This document shows positions 1 to 8,818 of a stretch of 64,000 nt of DNA, piece after piece; the first letter of the stretch is position 1, and every line of letters starts with the position of its first letter. Location: contig NZ_JAJDOO010000005.1 of the NCBI RefSeq assembly GCF_020595055.1, positions 1-64,000 on the forward strand, in the 5' to 3' direction. This DNA comes from Desulfosporosinus shakirovi (GTDB lineage Bacteria; Bacillota; Desulfitobacteriia; Desulfitobacteriales; Desulfitobacteriaceae). A program made the position numbers and the translations under genes. Below the pieces are notes generated by a model. The model saw only the letters and a program-made list of their open reading frames with translations. It was not told the origin of the DNA and made no database searches.

Positions 1-78
1 CTCTTAACTTATATACAATTTTGGAGTTAAACGACAACTAACTTGACAAACGCCGTTAATGTAAAAATAACGTTAAAA

Positions 79-109
79 ATCCGACCCTTTTTTATTAAGG
101 GGTCGGATA
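79..109 (-). terminator. Rho-independent terminator after the chemoreceptor gene
   Basis: On the minus strand a nine-base stem ATCCGACCC/GGGTCGGAT is followed by a run of T (plus-strand A at 75-79). It lies directly downstream of the chemoreceptor stop codon, as expected for an intrinsic terminator. Confidence 0.85.
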
Positions 110-135
110 TGCTTTTATAAATAATTAAGTTTTTG

Positions 136-1875
136 TTAAAGCTTAAATTTAACAACGGCATTCATCAGTCTTTCTCCAAGCTGAGCTAAGGCTTCTGCAG
201 ATTGACTTACTGATACCATTGTGGCAGCTTGTTCCTCTGAAGTTGCAGCAACCTCTTGTGTACTGGCAGCCGCTTGCTGAGCAGTAACACCAATGTTTTC
301 GGCTGTTTTGACCGCTGCGGAGGTCCCACTGGCCATTTGATGTGAAGCTTCAGTAATCAGCTGAATTTGTTCAACAACTTTGTTAACTTCTTCTACAATG
401 GTTCGGAAGGAATTCCCGGCTAAATTAACTGCTTCAACCCCTGCAGCAACTTCAACCTTCCCTTTATCCATCACTCCAACAGCATGTTCCGCCTCTCGCT
501 GGATATTTTCAATGAGAGTTGCAATCTCAACAGTAGAAGCTGAGGACTGTTCCGCCAATTTACGCACTTCTTCAGCGACAACTGCAAATCCTCGTCCTTG
601 GTCTCCCGCCCTAGCGGCCTCAATTGCTGCATTAAGAGCTAATAAATTAGTCTGATCGGCAATTCCTCTGATCACGTCAACAATTTGCCCAATTTGTTTT
701 GATTCATCACCCAACCGAGAAATTACTTCGGCTGACTGAGCTGAAACCTCCCGAACTGCTTCTATTTTTTGCACTGCATTTTCCGATTGAAGCGCTCCCA
801 ATTCCGCCGCCTGAGCTGTCTTTTCGCTACTTTGACTAACCGTCTCAGCATTTTCTGCGACTTGTTGAGCATTAGCCGACAATTGGTCAATGACTTTTAC
901 AATATCCCCTATAGAAACCGCTGTATTCGTTGAACCCGCTGCAACTTGACCAAGCGTTTCAGCAACTTGCTCACTTGATGCTGTAGCTTGTTCTGAGGCA
1001 GCCGACAATTCCTCACTGGTTGCAGCCACACTCTCTGACTGTGTTAGAACTTCTCCAATAACTGCTCTTAAAGATTGCACCATCTCACCGACAGCGATAG
1101 ATAATATACCGATTTCGTCTTTATTCTTAATCTCTGGAACCTCAACGTTCAAGTCCCCATCTGCTACAGATTGTGCAACCTGTGTCACTGCAACAAGAGG
1201 GCGGCTTATATGTCGGGCAAGCATAATTGCTAAAACTGCCCCAACAATTAAAGCAAGTATCACGAAAATCATAAGAAGCCTTACTACAGAGTTTTTCGTA
1301 GTCTGAGCATGATGAGTAGCTTCTGCCCCTCCATCGTCCATATAGACCATCTGAGCTTCCATATCTTTAAGCAACTGCTCAAAACTAGCCTTGCTTGTTT
1401 GAGTCAATATGGGTCTAGCCTCAACATCTTTACCTTCTTGAGTTAACATCCAAACCTTCTCAGCATCCTCTATGTAGGCATTAAATGATTTTCTCATTTT
1501 CTCACTGCTTGCTTTTCCATCAACAGATGTTACATAGTTATTATACTCAGCAAAATCCAACTCCCATTTCGCTTTCGCTATTACAAATTGGTTTTTATAG
1601 TCTAGAAAGGCTTGGGCTTCTGAACGCATCAGAAATCCCCCCATAAGATAGCGTCGGGTGTCTTCTGTATCCTCAATCACCACTGCTAAGGCACTAGTCG
1701 CTTTTAGCCAATGCCCCCCTAAATCTTCTGCTTCAAGATTGATCTTATAGACACCATAGTAACCCACGCCCCCTACAAGTAAGGTTAACAGTAAGACTAC
1801 AAAAAAACCTGACAATAATTTAATTCGGACCCCATAGCTTATATTAGACTTTGGGTTGGCAAGCTTAGTATCCAT
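136..1875 (-). CDS. Methyl-accepting chemotaxis protein (4HB sensor, HAMP, MA signalling domain)
   Basis: A 579-residue transmembrane chemoreceptor that passes a periplasmic or membrane signal to CheA/CheW. Two membrane segments are visible, at about residues 18-45 and 197-222. They bracket an extracytoplasmic helical region of about 150 residues, which fits a four-helix-bundle sensor. A HAMP linker follows (about 220-272). The long Ala/Glu/Gln-rich coiled coil has the invariant hairpin tip [18 protein letters not shown] near residue 410, which binds the Che complex. The protein ends without a CheR/CheB tether peptide. It stands alone, with its own terminator; no che gene is adjacent. The ligand cannot be told from sequence. 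Confidence 0.95.
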   Translation of the reverse strand: MDTKLANPKSNISYGVRIKLLSGFFVVLLLTLLVGGVGYYGVYKINLEAEDLGGHWLKATSALAVVIEDTEDTRRYLMGGFLMRSEAQAFLDYKNQFVIAKAKWELDFAEYNNYVTSVDGKASSEKMRKSFNAYIEDAEKVWMLTQEGKDVEARPILTQTSKASFEQLLKDMEAQMVYMDDGGAEATHHAQTTKNSVVRLLMIFVILALIVGAVLAIMLARHISRPLVAVTQVAQSVADGDLNVEVPEIKNKDEIGILSIAVGEMVQSLRAVIGEVLTQSESVAATSEELSAASEQATASSEQVAETLGQVAAGSTNTAVSIGDIVKVIDQLSANAQQVAENAETVSQSSEKTAQAAELGALQSENAVQKIEAVREVSAQSAEVISRLGDESKQIGQIVDVIRGIADQTNLLALNAAIEAARAGDQGRGFAVVAEEVRKLAEQSSASTVEIATLIENIQREAEHAVGVMDKGKVEVAAGVEAVNLAGNSFRTIVEEVNKVVEQIQLITEASHQMASGTSAAVKTAENIGVTAQQAAASTQEVAATSEEQAATMVSVSQSAEALAQLGERLMNAVVKFKL

Positions 1876-2036
1876 ATCATCGCCTCATTTTCCTTTTAAT
1901 CTAGATTGTATTATATTTCAACAAAAAAGGATAATATCCTCTATTCTTAAGTAATTAAAACGGCTTTTTAAGTCTCTTAATTAACTTTATAATTATAATA
2001 GATAATAGTCTCTATTTCAGCGTTAGTACAATTACA

Positions 2037-2065
2037 TAAAAAAGGTGATTCCCAGGGGAACCACA
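2037..2065 (-). terminator. Terminator after citrate synthase
   Basis: Minus-strand hairpin GTGGTTCC/GGAATCAC with one mismatch is followed by CTTTTTT. It lies 27 bases past the citrate synthase stop codon. Confidence 0.7.
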
Positions 2066-2091
2066 CTTTAATTGATTGTCGGTGCATCCTT

Positions 2092-3459
2092 CTATCTCTC
2101 ATCCATCTTAAGGTAACTTCGTCTGGGAGCTACACTTTTGTAAGCTGGTCTAATAATCTTTCCACTGTTAGCAATTTCTTCGATGCGATGCGCACTCCAA
2201 CCAACGATTCTGGAAATTGCAAAAATCGGTGTAAACATTTCCAGTGGGATATTAAGCATTTTATATACAAAACCCGAGTAGAAATCAACATTGGCGCTTA
2301 CAGTTTTATACATTGTATTGAATTTTGAAATAACCTGAGGCGCTAAGTTCTCAACCTTGGCATAGAGCTTAAATTCATCTTCCAGTCCCTTTTCTTGAGC
2401 CAGTTGAGAGACATACCCTTTAAGAATTACTGTCCTCGGATCCGATATTGAGTATACAGCATGTCCAATTCCATAGATTAAGCCAGTACGATCAAAGGCG
2501 TCCTTGGAGAGGATGCGGGTAAGGTATTGCTCTATCTCCTCGTCATCCTCCCAATCCTTCAATTTTTCTTTCATATCATCAAACATTTGAACAACTTTAA
2601 TATTGGCTCCTCCATGTCGCGGCCCTTTAAGTGCTCCAATCGCTGCCGCCATAGTTGAATAGGTATCCGTGCCGGTAGAAGTAACAACATGAGTGACAAA
2701 TGAAGAGTTATTCCCGCCACCATGCTCAGCATGAAGAACGAGTGCCAGATCCAGCAATGTTGCCTCTAACTGAGTATAACTGCTATCCGGTCTCAACATA
2801 GCCAGGATGTTCTCGGCAATGCTTAAATCGGCCCGGGGACTATGGATATAAAGACTTTGGCTTCCATGGTAATGGCTTAAGGCATGATATCCGTAAACTG
2901 CCAAGGATGGAAAACAAGCTACCAGCCTTAGGCATTGCTTTAAAACATTTTGCATAGATGTATCATCTGGATTTTCGTCAAAGGAATATAATGCTAATAC
3001 ACTTCTTGCCAGCGTGTTCATAATATCTTTGCTTGGTGCCTTTAGGATAACATCGCGAGTGAAATCTTCCGGAAGTCTTTGATACTGTGAAAGGAGTAGT
3101 TTAAATTCCTTTTGTGCGTTCAGATCTGGTAAATTTCCAAAAAGCAACAAGTAGGCTGTCTCTTCAAACCCATAGCGATTATCTTCAATAAAACCCCTTA
3201 CGATATCTCTGATGTCTATACCTCGATATATTAAACGTCCTGGGACAGAAACCTTTTCCTCTTCATCCATAATATACGAATGGACCTCACCGATCTCTGT
3301 TAAGCCAACAAGTACCCCTTTTCCATCTAAATCACGCAACCCCCGCTTTACTTCGTATTTCCGATATAATTCAGGTTTAATAAAACCACTTTCTTCAGCC
3401 ATTCTGCTTAACTTGGTCAAAGTATTCTCTTCAGACAGGTTCATGTTAACATAATTCAT
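2092..3459 (-). CDS. Citrate synthase (citrate/2-methylcitrate synthase family)
   Basis: A 455-residue cytosolic enzyme that condenses acetyl-CoA with oxaloacetate. The family's active-site blocks are present: LHAEHGGGNNSSFVTH near residue 241, GPRHGGAN near 275, GIGHAVYSISDPR near 330 and the Asp-bearing NVDFYSGFVYKML near 391. The protein is longer than the common 370-430 residues because of an N-terminal extension of about 40 residues, as in several clostridial homologues. The start is the ATG with AAGGGAGA upstream. No aconitase or isocitrate dehydrogenase is adjacent, so it appears as a single-gene unit with its own terminator. A methylcitrate synthase role cannot be excluded, although no other methylcitrate-cycle gene is nearby. 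Confidence 0.93.
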   Translation of the reverse strand: MNYVNMNLSEENTLTKLSRMAEESGFIKPELYRKYEVKRGLRDLDGKGVLVGLTEIGEVHSYIMDEEEKVSVPGRLIYRGIDIRDIVRGFIEDNRYGFEETAYLLLFGNLPDLNAQKEFKLLLSQYQRLPEDFTRDVILKAPSKDIMNTLARSVLALYSFDENPDDTSMQNVLKQCLRLVACFPSLAVYGYHALSHYHGSQSLYIHSPRADLSIAENILAMLRPDSSYTQLEATLLDLALVLHAEHGGGNNSSFVTHVVTSTGTDTYSTMAAAIGALKGPRHGGANIKVVQMFDDMKEKLKDWEDDEEIEQYLTRILSKDAFDRTGLIYGIGHAVYSISDPRTVILKGYVSQLAQEKGLEDEFKLYAKVENLAPQVISKFNTMYKTVSANVDFYSGFVYKMLNIPLEMFTPIFAISRIVGWSAHRIEEIANSGKIIRPAYKSVAPRRSYLKMDER

Positions 3460-3715
3460 ATAATCTCCCTTTCTAGAGTTATTTAATATCTTAAGTGCCT
3501 ATCGTAATATAGTCATTGTGGATTCTGTATTATAATATACAAGGTTATCCTCAATGCCTATTCTAGCCCCTGAGCCGCTTGAACTATAACCCATTTATAG
3601 GTTCACGTAAACTCCGCATGTTAAGACAGCTTTCTTATTGGAAAGCAAATGAATTTTCCGCTTAATTAATTAATATATATTAACTAAATAACATGTTCAG
3701 ACTAAGGGGGAAAGT

Positions 3716-4291
3716 ATGTCTTGGAACTTTAAAAATTGGAATTGGTCAGGCTCCGTTGTCACAATATCCACTCTGATCTTTGCCTTCGTTTCTCTGATTT
3801 CTGTATATATTTCTGTTACGACCTGGAAAATACAGCGTGAAGCGGCACGTCCATATTTAACCTTTATCGAATCTCCTTCACTTCATTTTACAAAGGAATC
3901 AAGTTTTGAATTCGAATTCAAATTTAAGAACGTTGGAACCCATCCAGCAACAACTCTTTCAAGCAGGACCACAGTTTTTGAGCAACAGTTGTTACAAAAG
4001 CCCATTCTTATTGACGATTATACCGTTGTAAATGATATTCCCAGGGATACAACCACAAGTTTACTTCTCAGCCTCAAAGACAAAATATCAGACGAAACCA
4101 ATATCCATCCCCATTTTATCATCATCAGCCTAAGCTATGCTGATCCTATTGTTCATAAATCCTATAAACAAACAATTTATCTTAAATGGGCCGGTGTTAT
4201 TGCAGGAAGACAACAACCTCTAATTCACGTCGAAATTAGTGAGAAAGAAAACATTTTAAAGTATTTAAATACCCACCACTTACTTAAGTGA
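3716..4291 (+). CDS. Hypothetical membrane-anchored protein
   Basis: A 191-residue protein of unknown function. One hydrophobic segment near residues 13-33 is followed by a soluble, beta-rich region without cysteines. The layout fits a signal-anchor protein with its bulk outside the membrane. The start has AAGGGGGAAAGT upstream, a good ribosome binding site. The gene is transcribed away from citrate synthase and converges on the orphan riboswitch on the other strand. I recognise no catalytic motif. It is probably a real gene because of length, ribosome binding site and the clear membrane segment, but nothing supports a function. Confidence 0.65.
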   Translation: MSWNFKNWNWSGSVVTISTLIFAFVSLISVYISVTTWKIQREAARPYLTFIESPSLHFTKESSFEFEFKFKNVGTHPATTLSSRTTVFEQQLLQKPILIDDYTVVNDIPRDTTTSLLLSLKDKISDETNIHPHFIIISLSYADPIVHKSYKQTIYLKWAGVIAGRQQPLIHVEISEKENILKYLNTHHLLK

Positions 4292-4384
4292 CCTTAAATT
4301 AAGAAAAACCCCGACTATTGTCAAAGGTCCCAGCCAGTTAAACCTATAGATTGCAAAGCAAAGCTAGATCATGTCATTGTTTCC

Positions 4385-4520
4385 TCCCTTTCAACGCTTA
4401 CGAAGTTAGCTGACGGATTCGGATTAAAAAGGAACCCTACCTTCGCAAATTTGAAAACACATCGCGAAGGATTCACTCAGGAATTGGTTTCTCCGCATCA
4501 ATAATTGAATTAAGCGATAG
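4385..4520 (-). ncRNA. Cyclic-di-AMP riboswitch (ydaO/yuaA class), apparently without a gene
   Basis: Read on the minus strand, the segment opens with TCGCTTAATT and closes with CGTAAGCGTT, giving the closing P1 helix. Between them are GCGGAGAAACC, GAGTGAATCC, a TTCGCGA...TTTGCGAA hairpin, GGGTTCC and the highly conserved string CCGAATCCGTCAGCTAAC. These match my memory of the ydaO/yuaA class, which binds cyclic-di-AMP. Immediately downstream is a ribosome-binding-like GGGAGGAAACA followed by ATG ACA TGA, then the 3' end of a gene on the opposite strand. No open reading frame follows. Calls of this kind normally precede potassium-transport or cell-wall genes. Confidence 0.8.
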
Positions 4521-4597
4521 AGAACTATATAGTTTCGATTTTCTTAGAATAAATTGAATTTTATCATACTTTATTCGATCTAGTCAATTGCAAGATT

Positions 4598-4631
4598 TAG
4601 ATCTTCTGTCTATCTTTAGGCAGAAGATCTT
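4598..4631 (-). terminator. Hairpin at the end of mch
   Basis: A perfect ten-base inverted repeat AGATCTTCTG/CAGAAGATCT overlaps the stop codon region of the mch homologue. There is no good T run, so termination is likely but not certain. Confidence 0.45.
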
Positions 4632-5598
4632 ACATCCCAAATGAATTGCGTAAAAGATCCGGACGTAAGACCCCAGCATGAAAAGAATGCCCACTATTCA
4701 AGTTACATAACCATACCTCGGCAGGGCTAAATACCAAGGGATCGATGTTATAGAAGTCCCCATATTCCTCAAATATTTCTATAAAAGGCCGTTCATATTC
4801 CCGAGAAAAACAGAACGGAATTTGGTTTACTAACGAATCTAAGGTTTCATCATTATCTTTAAGATTATAAAGTACTGTAGAACCATAAAAGATCCCATCA
4901 TTTGACCTTCCCAAAGCATTGAGGTTACTGCGTGCAACAGGAGGAAGCGGACAAGTTCCCCAGCCGGAATCTATCCTTTCTGAATCATACCCCAGTACAG
5001 CAAGCTTAGATAAACCCGTTTCCAAGGCCCGTGCAGCTATCTGAACTGAACCCGCCAGAGACGCGGTTGGAGCTGCCAAAATATAGAGATCCTTAGGCTC
5101 ACACCCTAATTCTTCTACTAAGTATTGGACTGTCTCCGCAGTTGGGAGCTCCTCACTTTCCAGACACATAACAGCCATCTTTGAATAATCTTCGTAACCA
5201 GTCCTGTCATACAGAATGCCCTGATGAATAATGGCACGCCCCGGTCCGGAACCCATCGCTGTTAAATCGCCATTTTGGATGGGCCAGCCAGCATATTGAG
5301 ACGCCAAGCAAGCTTGAACCGGATGAGCTGTAACAACCTCAACCGTTGGCCAGCGAAACCCGCTAAAGTCTAACCAATGTATTTTAACCTGTGCCAACCC
5401 GCCGAGGCAGACTGCAGCAAACAAGACGCCAGCTTCCCAACTGCCTTGTACCTGAACTCCGCAGTCTATTACAGTTACCTCATTTTGCTTTTTGACCCCA
5501 ACCCTTAGAAGTTTTCTCTTTTGGATGAATTTGTTAACTAAAGGAAATGCTTGCCGGTTTGGACTCAGTTTGGATTGTTGTATATTTGGAAACGACAT
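4630..5598 (-). CDS. mch: Methenyltetrahydromethanopterin cyclohydrolase homologue (Mch)
   Basis: A 322-residue protein homologous over its whole length to archaeal and methylotroph Mch, which opens the ring of methenyl-tetrahydromethanopterin to the formyl form. Recognisable family blocks are VTVIDCGV (42-49), EAGVLFAAVCLGGLAQV (55-71), the GD-AMGSGPGRA loop (110-122), CLESEELP (145-152), APTASLAGSVQ (176-186), GRSNDGIFYG (230-239), DPLVFSPAEVWLCNL and the terminal SFGM. Length is the family norm. No other methanopterin enzyme (formyltransferase, MtdB, dehydrogenase) or methanopterin biosynthesis gene is in the window, and clostridia normally use tetrahydrofolate with FolD. The substrate in this host is therefore unknown. 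Start has AAGGAAG upstream. Confidence 0.88.
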   Translation of the reverse strand: MSFPNIQQSKLSPNRQAFPLVNKFIQKRKLLRVGVKKQNEVTVIDCGVQVQGSWEAGVLFAAVCLGGLAQVKIHWLDFSGFRWPTVEVVTAHPVQACLASQYAGWPIQNGDLTAMGSGPGRAIIHQGILYDRTGYEDYSKMAVMCLESEELPTAETVQYLVEELGCEPKDLYILAAPTASLAGSVQIAARALETGLSKLAVLGYDSERIDSGWGTCPLPPVARSNLNALGRSNDGIFYGSTVLYNLKDNDETLDSLVNQIPFCFSREYERPFIEIFEEYGDFYNIDPLVFSPAEVWLCNLNSGHSFHAGVLRPDLLRNSFGM

Positions 5599-5660
5599 GC
5601 TATTCTTCCTTTTCTATCATTCTCTTAACATGCCTTTATCTTATCCCTTTTTAGTACATT

Positions 5661-6788
5661 TTATATAAATTCACCCTCTCGAATTAGCGATTGATCTCCA
5701 ATTATAAATGAAGGACTCTTAATAAAATACGTCAACTCATTCATTAAATCTATATAAATTTCTTTATCTGAATATTTCCCATTGCAATCAAACATAAGCC
5801 TCACAAGCGGACGCGTAGGGAAATTGGTCGGCACAGCAACAACTACACCCATTTCCCCAGTATTTAAGGTTACCAAAGTATCTTTAGGATAAAGATTTAA
5901 AGAATTACGAAATGCAGTGACCACTATTGGATTAAAATCGTTTTCCATGGTTAAAATCATTTCAAGAGCATGATAAGGTGGAAGTGCTTTACGGTAAGGT
6001 CGATCTGCCGTTAGAGCATCATAAACATCTGCTATCGCAATAATTTGGGCATCAAGAAGGATTCGTGATCCACTAATTCCATCGGGATATCCATTACCAC
6101 TCCACCGTTCATGATGCAGTCTTACCGAATTTAATATAATTGGCGAAACATCTGTATTATGCAACATTTTCTCTCCCTCAATAGGATGCCGCTTAATAAT
6201 GATCAATTCCTTTTTAGTTAATAACCCAGGTTTATTTAAAATTTCACAGGGTACTTTAATCTTCCCAATATCATGAAGGATTGCCCCCATTGCCAGATAC
6301 CTTAGGCCTTGCCCCTGATAGCCTAATTTACTTGCAATTATTATAGAGAGGATAGCAACATTAACTGCATGTACAAAAGTACAGTAGTCATGTTCTTTTA
6401 AACTAGCCAAATCCACTCGCAGAGAATCATTATCTATGCACATCCATTTACCGTTTATTTCCCTAATAATCAACTCTATAAGAACCATCGTTTGGGCTAT
6501 TTGCTCCGATGTAATGAGCCCAGTATCATGATAAATACTCCATATTGAACCTACAATGTCAAAATAAAGATCTCTTGAAAAAGTCTTTAACTCAGTACCG
6601 GATGAATTGACATGATCTTTCTCAGATATTAAAGTGTAAACCTCACTTCTTCCCAATCGTTCCCTGATCCTATCTGTTATTAGCTGCCCTCTTGTTAATA
6701 AAAGAAGACCACTGGTATCAAACAAATCCACAGGTGCCAGTTTCTGTAAAAATAATCCTGGTGGTAGTTTTTCAAGAACTACATTCAT
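5661..6788 (-). CDS. HD-GYP domain protein, probable cyclic-di-GMP phosphodiesterase
   Basis: A 375-residue cytosolic protein. The HD-GYP core is complete: the HDIGKIKVP metal-binding motif near residue 171, HHERWSGNGYPDG near 225 and DVYDALTADRPYRKALPP near 255. Family members hydrolyse cyclic-di-GMP to GMP or pGpG. The N-terminal 110 residues hold no recognisable sensor. A C-terminal beta-rich tail of about 80 residues carries the string NTGEMGVVVAVPTNFPTRP, which recurs in the HD-GYP protein at 43331-44389. It is divergent from nothing and sits upstream of mch on the same strand. Start ATG has GGAGG upstream. Confidence 0.88.
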   Translation of the reverse strand: MNVVLEKLPPGLFLQKLAPVDLFDTSGLLLLTRGQLITDRIRERLGRSEVYTLISEKDHVNSSGTELKTFSRDLYFDIVGSIWSIYHDTGLITSEQIAQTMVLIELIIREINGKWMCIDNDSLRVDLASLKEHDYCTFVHAVNVAILSIIIASKLGYQGQGLRYLAMGAILHDIGKIKVPCEILNKPGLLTKKELIIIKRHPIEGEKMLHNTDVSPIILNSVRLHHERWSGNGYPDGISGSRILLDAQIIAIADVYDALTADRPYRKALPPYHALEMILTMENDFNPIVVTAFRNSLNLYPKDTLVTLNTGEMGVVVAVPTNFPTRPLVRLMFDCNGKYSDKEIYIDLMNELTYFIKSPSFIIGDQSLIREGEFI

Positions 6789-6878
6789 AGAATACCTCCA
6801 GATCCATGCAAAGCTACCTTAGAAACTAAAAATTATAACTTTCAGCCACAACATGCTATTAGTCCCTGCAATGTTGAT

Positions 6879-7256
6879 CTATCCCAAGCTCGCTCCTGCT
6901 AAAGTTTCCTGAACAGTTTTAAGCAAAACATTTAAGTCCAGAGGCTTACTTATAAAATTTTGCACACCAAAACATCGCGCGAGGTCCTCCAAATCAGTTT
7001 CTGCACTTATCATAATTACTGGAATATCCTTAGCCAGATCATCCTGGCTAAGTTGAGATAATACTTGAAGCCCTGTCATTGCCGGCATTCTTTGATCTAA
7101 TAGAATAAGAGATGGGCGGTTTAATGAGAGCGCAAGATTCAGACATTCCGAGCCACTAGCCACTGCTTTTACGTTATAGCCTGATTCCTCTAAAACCTTA
7201 TGGATAAGAAGTCTGACCCCAAATTGGTCATCGACAACTAAAATATATCCCGACAA
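6879..7256 (-). CDS. Single-domain response regulator (CheY/Spo0F-like receiver)
   Basis: A 125-residue receiver domain with no output domain. The acidic pair is in LVVDDQFGVR, the phosphorylatable Asp in LILLDQRMPA, the switch Ser in VIMISAETD and the Lys in FISKPLDL. Start is TTG with GGAGGAAG four bases upstream. It precedes the HD-GYP gene by 90 bases on the same strand and the two may be co-transcribed, which would make the HD-GYP protein a possible partner. No histidine kinase is adjacent. Confidence 0.9.
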   Translation of the reverse strand: MSGYILVVDDQFGVRLLIHKVLEESGYNVKAVASGSECLNLALSLNRPSLILLDQRMPAMTGLQVLSQLSQDDLAKDIPVIMISAETDLEDLARCFGVQNFISKPLDLNVLLKTVQETLAGASLG

Positions 7257-7438
7257 TTTGCTTCCTCCTATCTATTAAATATTCATTCTTTAACTGCTGG
7301 ACTTATTATCGCTACACATTACAGACTACTAATTTCATATTGTATAACTATATGTCGCCTTTTTCAACATAATTAAGTACACACAGTCGGTAAGATGTTT
7401 GTGGCGACTAACATAAAATTGGAGGGAGAGGTGATAGT

Positions 7439-7777
7439 GTGTCTAACAATATTCAAGAGGTTGCTGGAAAAAATATACGCTTATTCCGCCAGACAAAGGG
7501 CCTCACACAAGAAAAACTTGCTGAACTGGTTAACGTCAGTAGTTCCTATATAGGTTATCTGGAACGCGGTCTCCGAGCTCCTTCACTAGACCTATTAGCA
7601 AGAATAGGCATCGCCCTAGAAGTTGAGCCTACTGTTTTGCTCTATACTACTTCAGCTGATTCTGATCCAACACTCAAAAAGCTCAATGCTCTCTTGGCTG
7701 GGAAAAATCCTAAATCAATTAATTTTCTATATGAAGTAGCCATGGCCTATTTCGTTTCTACCAGTGAGTCGGCTTGA
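7439..7777 (+). CDS. XRE-family helix-turn-helix regulator
   Basis: A 112-residue DNA-binding protein. The Cro/CI-type helix-turn-helix covers about residues 10-65, with GLTQEKLAELVNVSSSYIGY as helices two and three and the conserved ERG-RAPSLDLLARIGIAL stretch after it. The short C-terminal tail has no known ligand domain. GTG start with GGAGGGAGAGGTG upstream. It is divergent from the receiver gene and convergent with aguB, so it may regulate either neighbour or itself. Confidence 0.88.
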   Translation: MSNNIQEVAGKNIRLFRQTKGLTQEKLAELVNVSSSYIGYLERGLRAPSLDLLARIGIALEVEPTVLLYTTSADSDPTLKKLNALLAGKNPKSINFLYEVAMAYFVSTSESA

Positions 7778-7891
7778 ACACTTATGTTACCCTTTATCAT
7801 AATCTCGTAATGTTAAAACCAAGTCACTTAGGTATTTATGCCTCCAGAAAGTATTGAACAATAGGAGGTGATACTTTTCTGACTAGTACAC

Positions 7892-7919
7892 AAAAAAACC
7901 CCGGTTTTTCTAACCGGGG
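7892..7919 (-). terminator. Terminator of the aguA-aguB operon
   Basis: Minus-strand hairpin CCCCGGTTA/TAACCGGGG with a short loop is followed by TTTTTTT. It lies 24 bases past the aguB stop codon. Confidence 0.93.
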
Positions 7920-7942
7920 CCTCAATATCACGACTAATCACA

Positions 7943-8818
7943 TTAAATTTTCAATTCACCATCAAAGGTTGAAATAGTTTTGTATAAATCAGGTCGACGA
8001 TCTCGAAAAATCCCCCACTCAAGTCGTTGAATCTCTAGCTGTTCCAAATCAAATTCAGCAACAAGCACGGTTTCTTCTGTACGGCCAGCTTCAATAACTT
8101 TATTCCCTTGCGGACCCGCAATAAAGGAAGATCCATAGAACGTGATATTGGAATCATCGTCCTCCTCAACTCCGATTCTGTTAGAAGCAATTACTGGAAT
8201 TAGGTTTGCTGCCGCATGCCCAAGCATACAGGTCTGCCAATGTTCTTTGGAGTCAATCAATCCATCTTGGGGCTCTGAACCAATAGCTGTCGGATAAAAA
8301 AGCAACTCAGCACCCATCAGAGCCATACATCGGGCAGCTTCAGGATACCATTGATCCCAACAGACTCCGACACCAATTTTGCCAAAACGCGTATTCCAGA
8401 CTTTAAAACCTGTATCTCCTGGATTAAAATAGAACTTTTCTTCATACCCCGGGCCATCTGGAATATGACTCTTGCGATACTTTCCCAGCACCTCTCCATT
8501 AGCATCAATGACGGCCAGAGAGTTATAACGGGCATAGTTTTTTTTCTCATAGAAGCTGATCGGCAACACTACCTGAAGCTCTACAGCTACCTTTTTAAAG
8601 TGCTTTACCGCTTGATTCTGCTCTAGCTCTGTGGCATAGGTATAATACTTAGATTTTTCTTTTTGACAGAAATACGGGGTTTCAAACAACTCTTGCAACA
8701 AGATAATCTGAGCACCCTTTGCAGCAGCTTCCCTTACTAAGAGGTCCGCCTTAGCAATGTTTTCTTCGATACTCTCAGTACAACTCATCTGAGTAGCCGC
8801 AACTTTGACGTTTCTCAC
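7943..8818 (-). CDS. aguB: N-carbamoylputrescine amidase
   Basis: A nitrilase-superfamily enzyme of about 291 residues that cleaves N-carbamoylputrescine to putrescine, CO2 and ammonia. The Glu-Lys-Cys triad is visible in LLQELFETPYFC, KYRKSHIPDGPGYEEKFYF and GVGVCWDQWYPEAAR. I place the start at the GTG at 8818, whose GTGA overlaps the aguA stop codon and which has GAGGAGG seven bases upstream; a longer frame begins at 8857 inside aguA but has no ribosome binding site. The operon order aguA-aguB gives the two-step agmatine-to-putrescine route. Confidence 0.95.
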   Translation of the reverse strand: MRNVKVAATQMSCTESIEENIAKADLLVREAAAKGAQIILLQELFETPYFCQKEKSKYYTYATELEQNQAVKHFKKVAVELQVVLPISFYEKKNYARYNSLAVIDANGEVLGKYRKSHIPDGPGYEEKFYFNPGDTGFKVWNTRFGKIGVGVCWDQWYPEAARCMALMGAELLFYPTAIGSEPQDGLIDSKEHWQTCMLGHAAANLIPVIASNRIGVEEDDDSNITFYGSSFIAGPQGNKVIEAGRTEETVLVAEFDLEQLEIQRLEWGIFRDRRPDLYKTISTFDGELKI

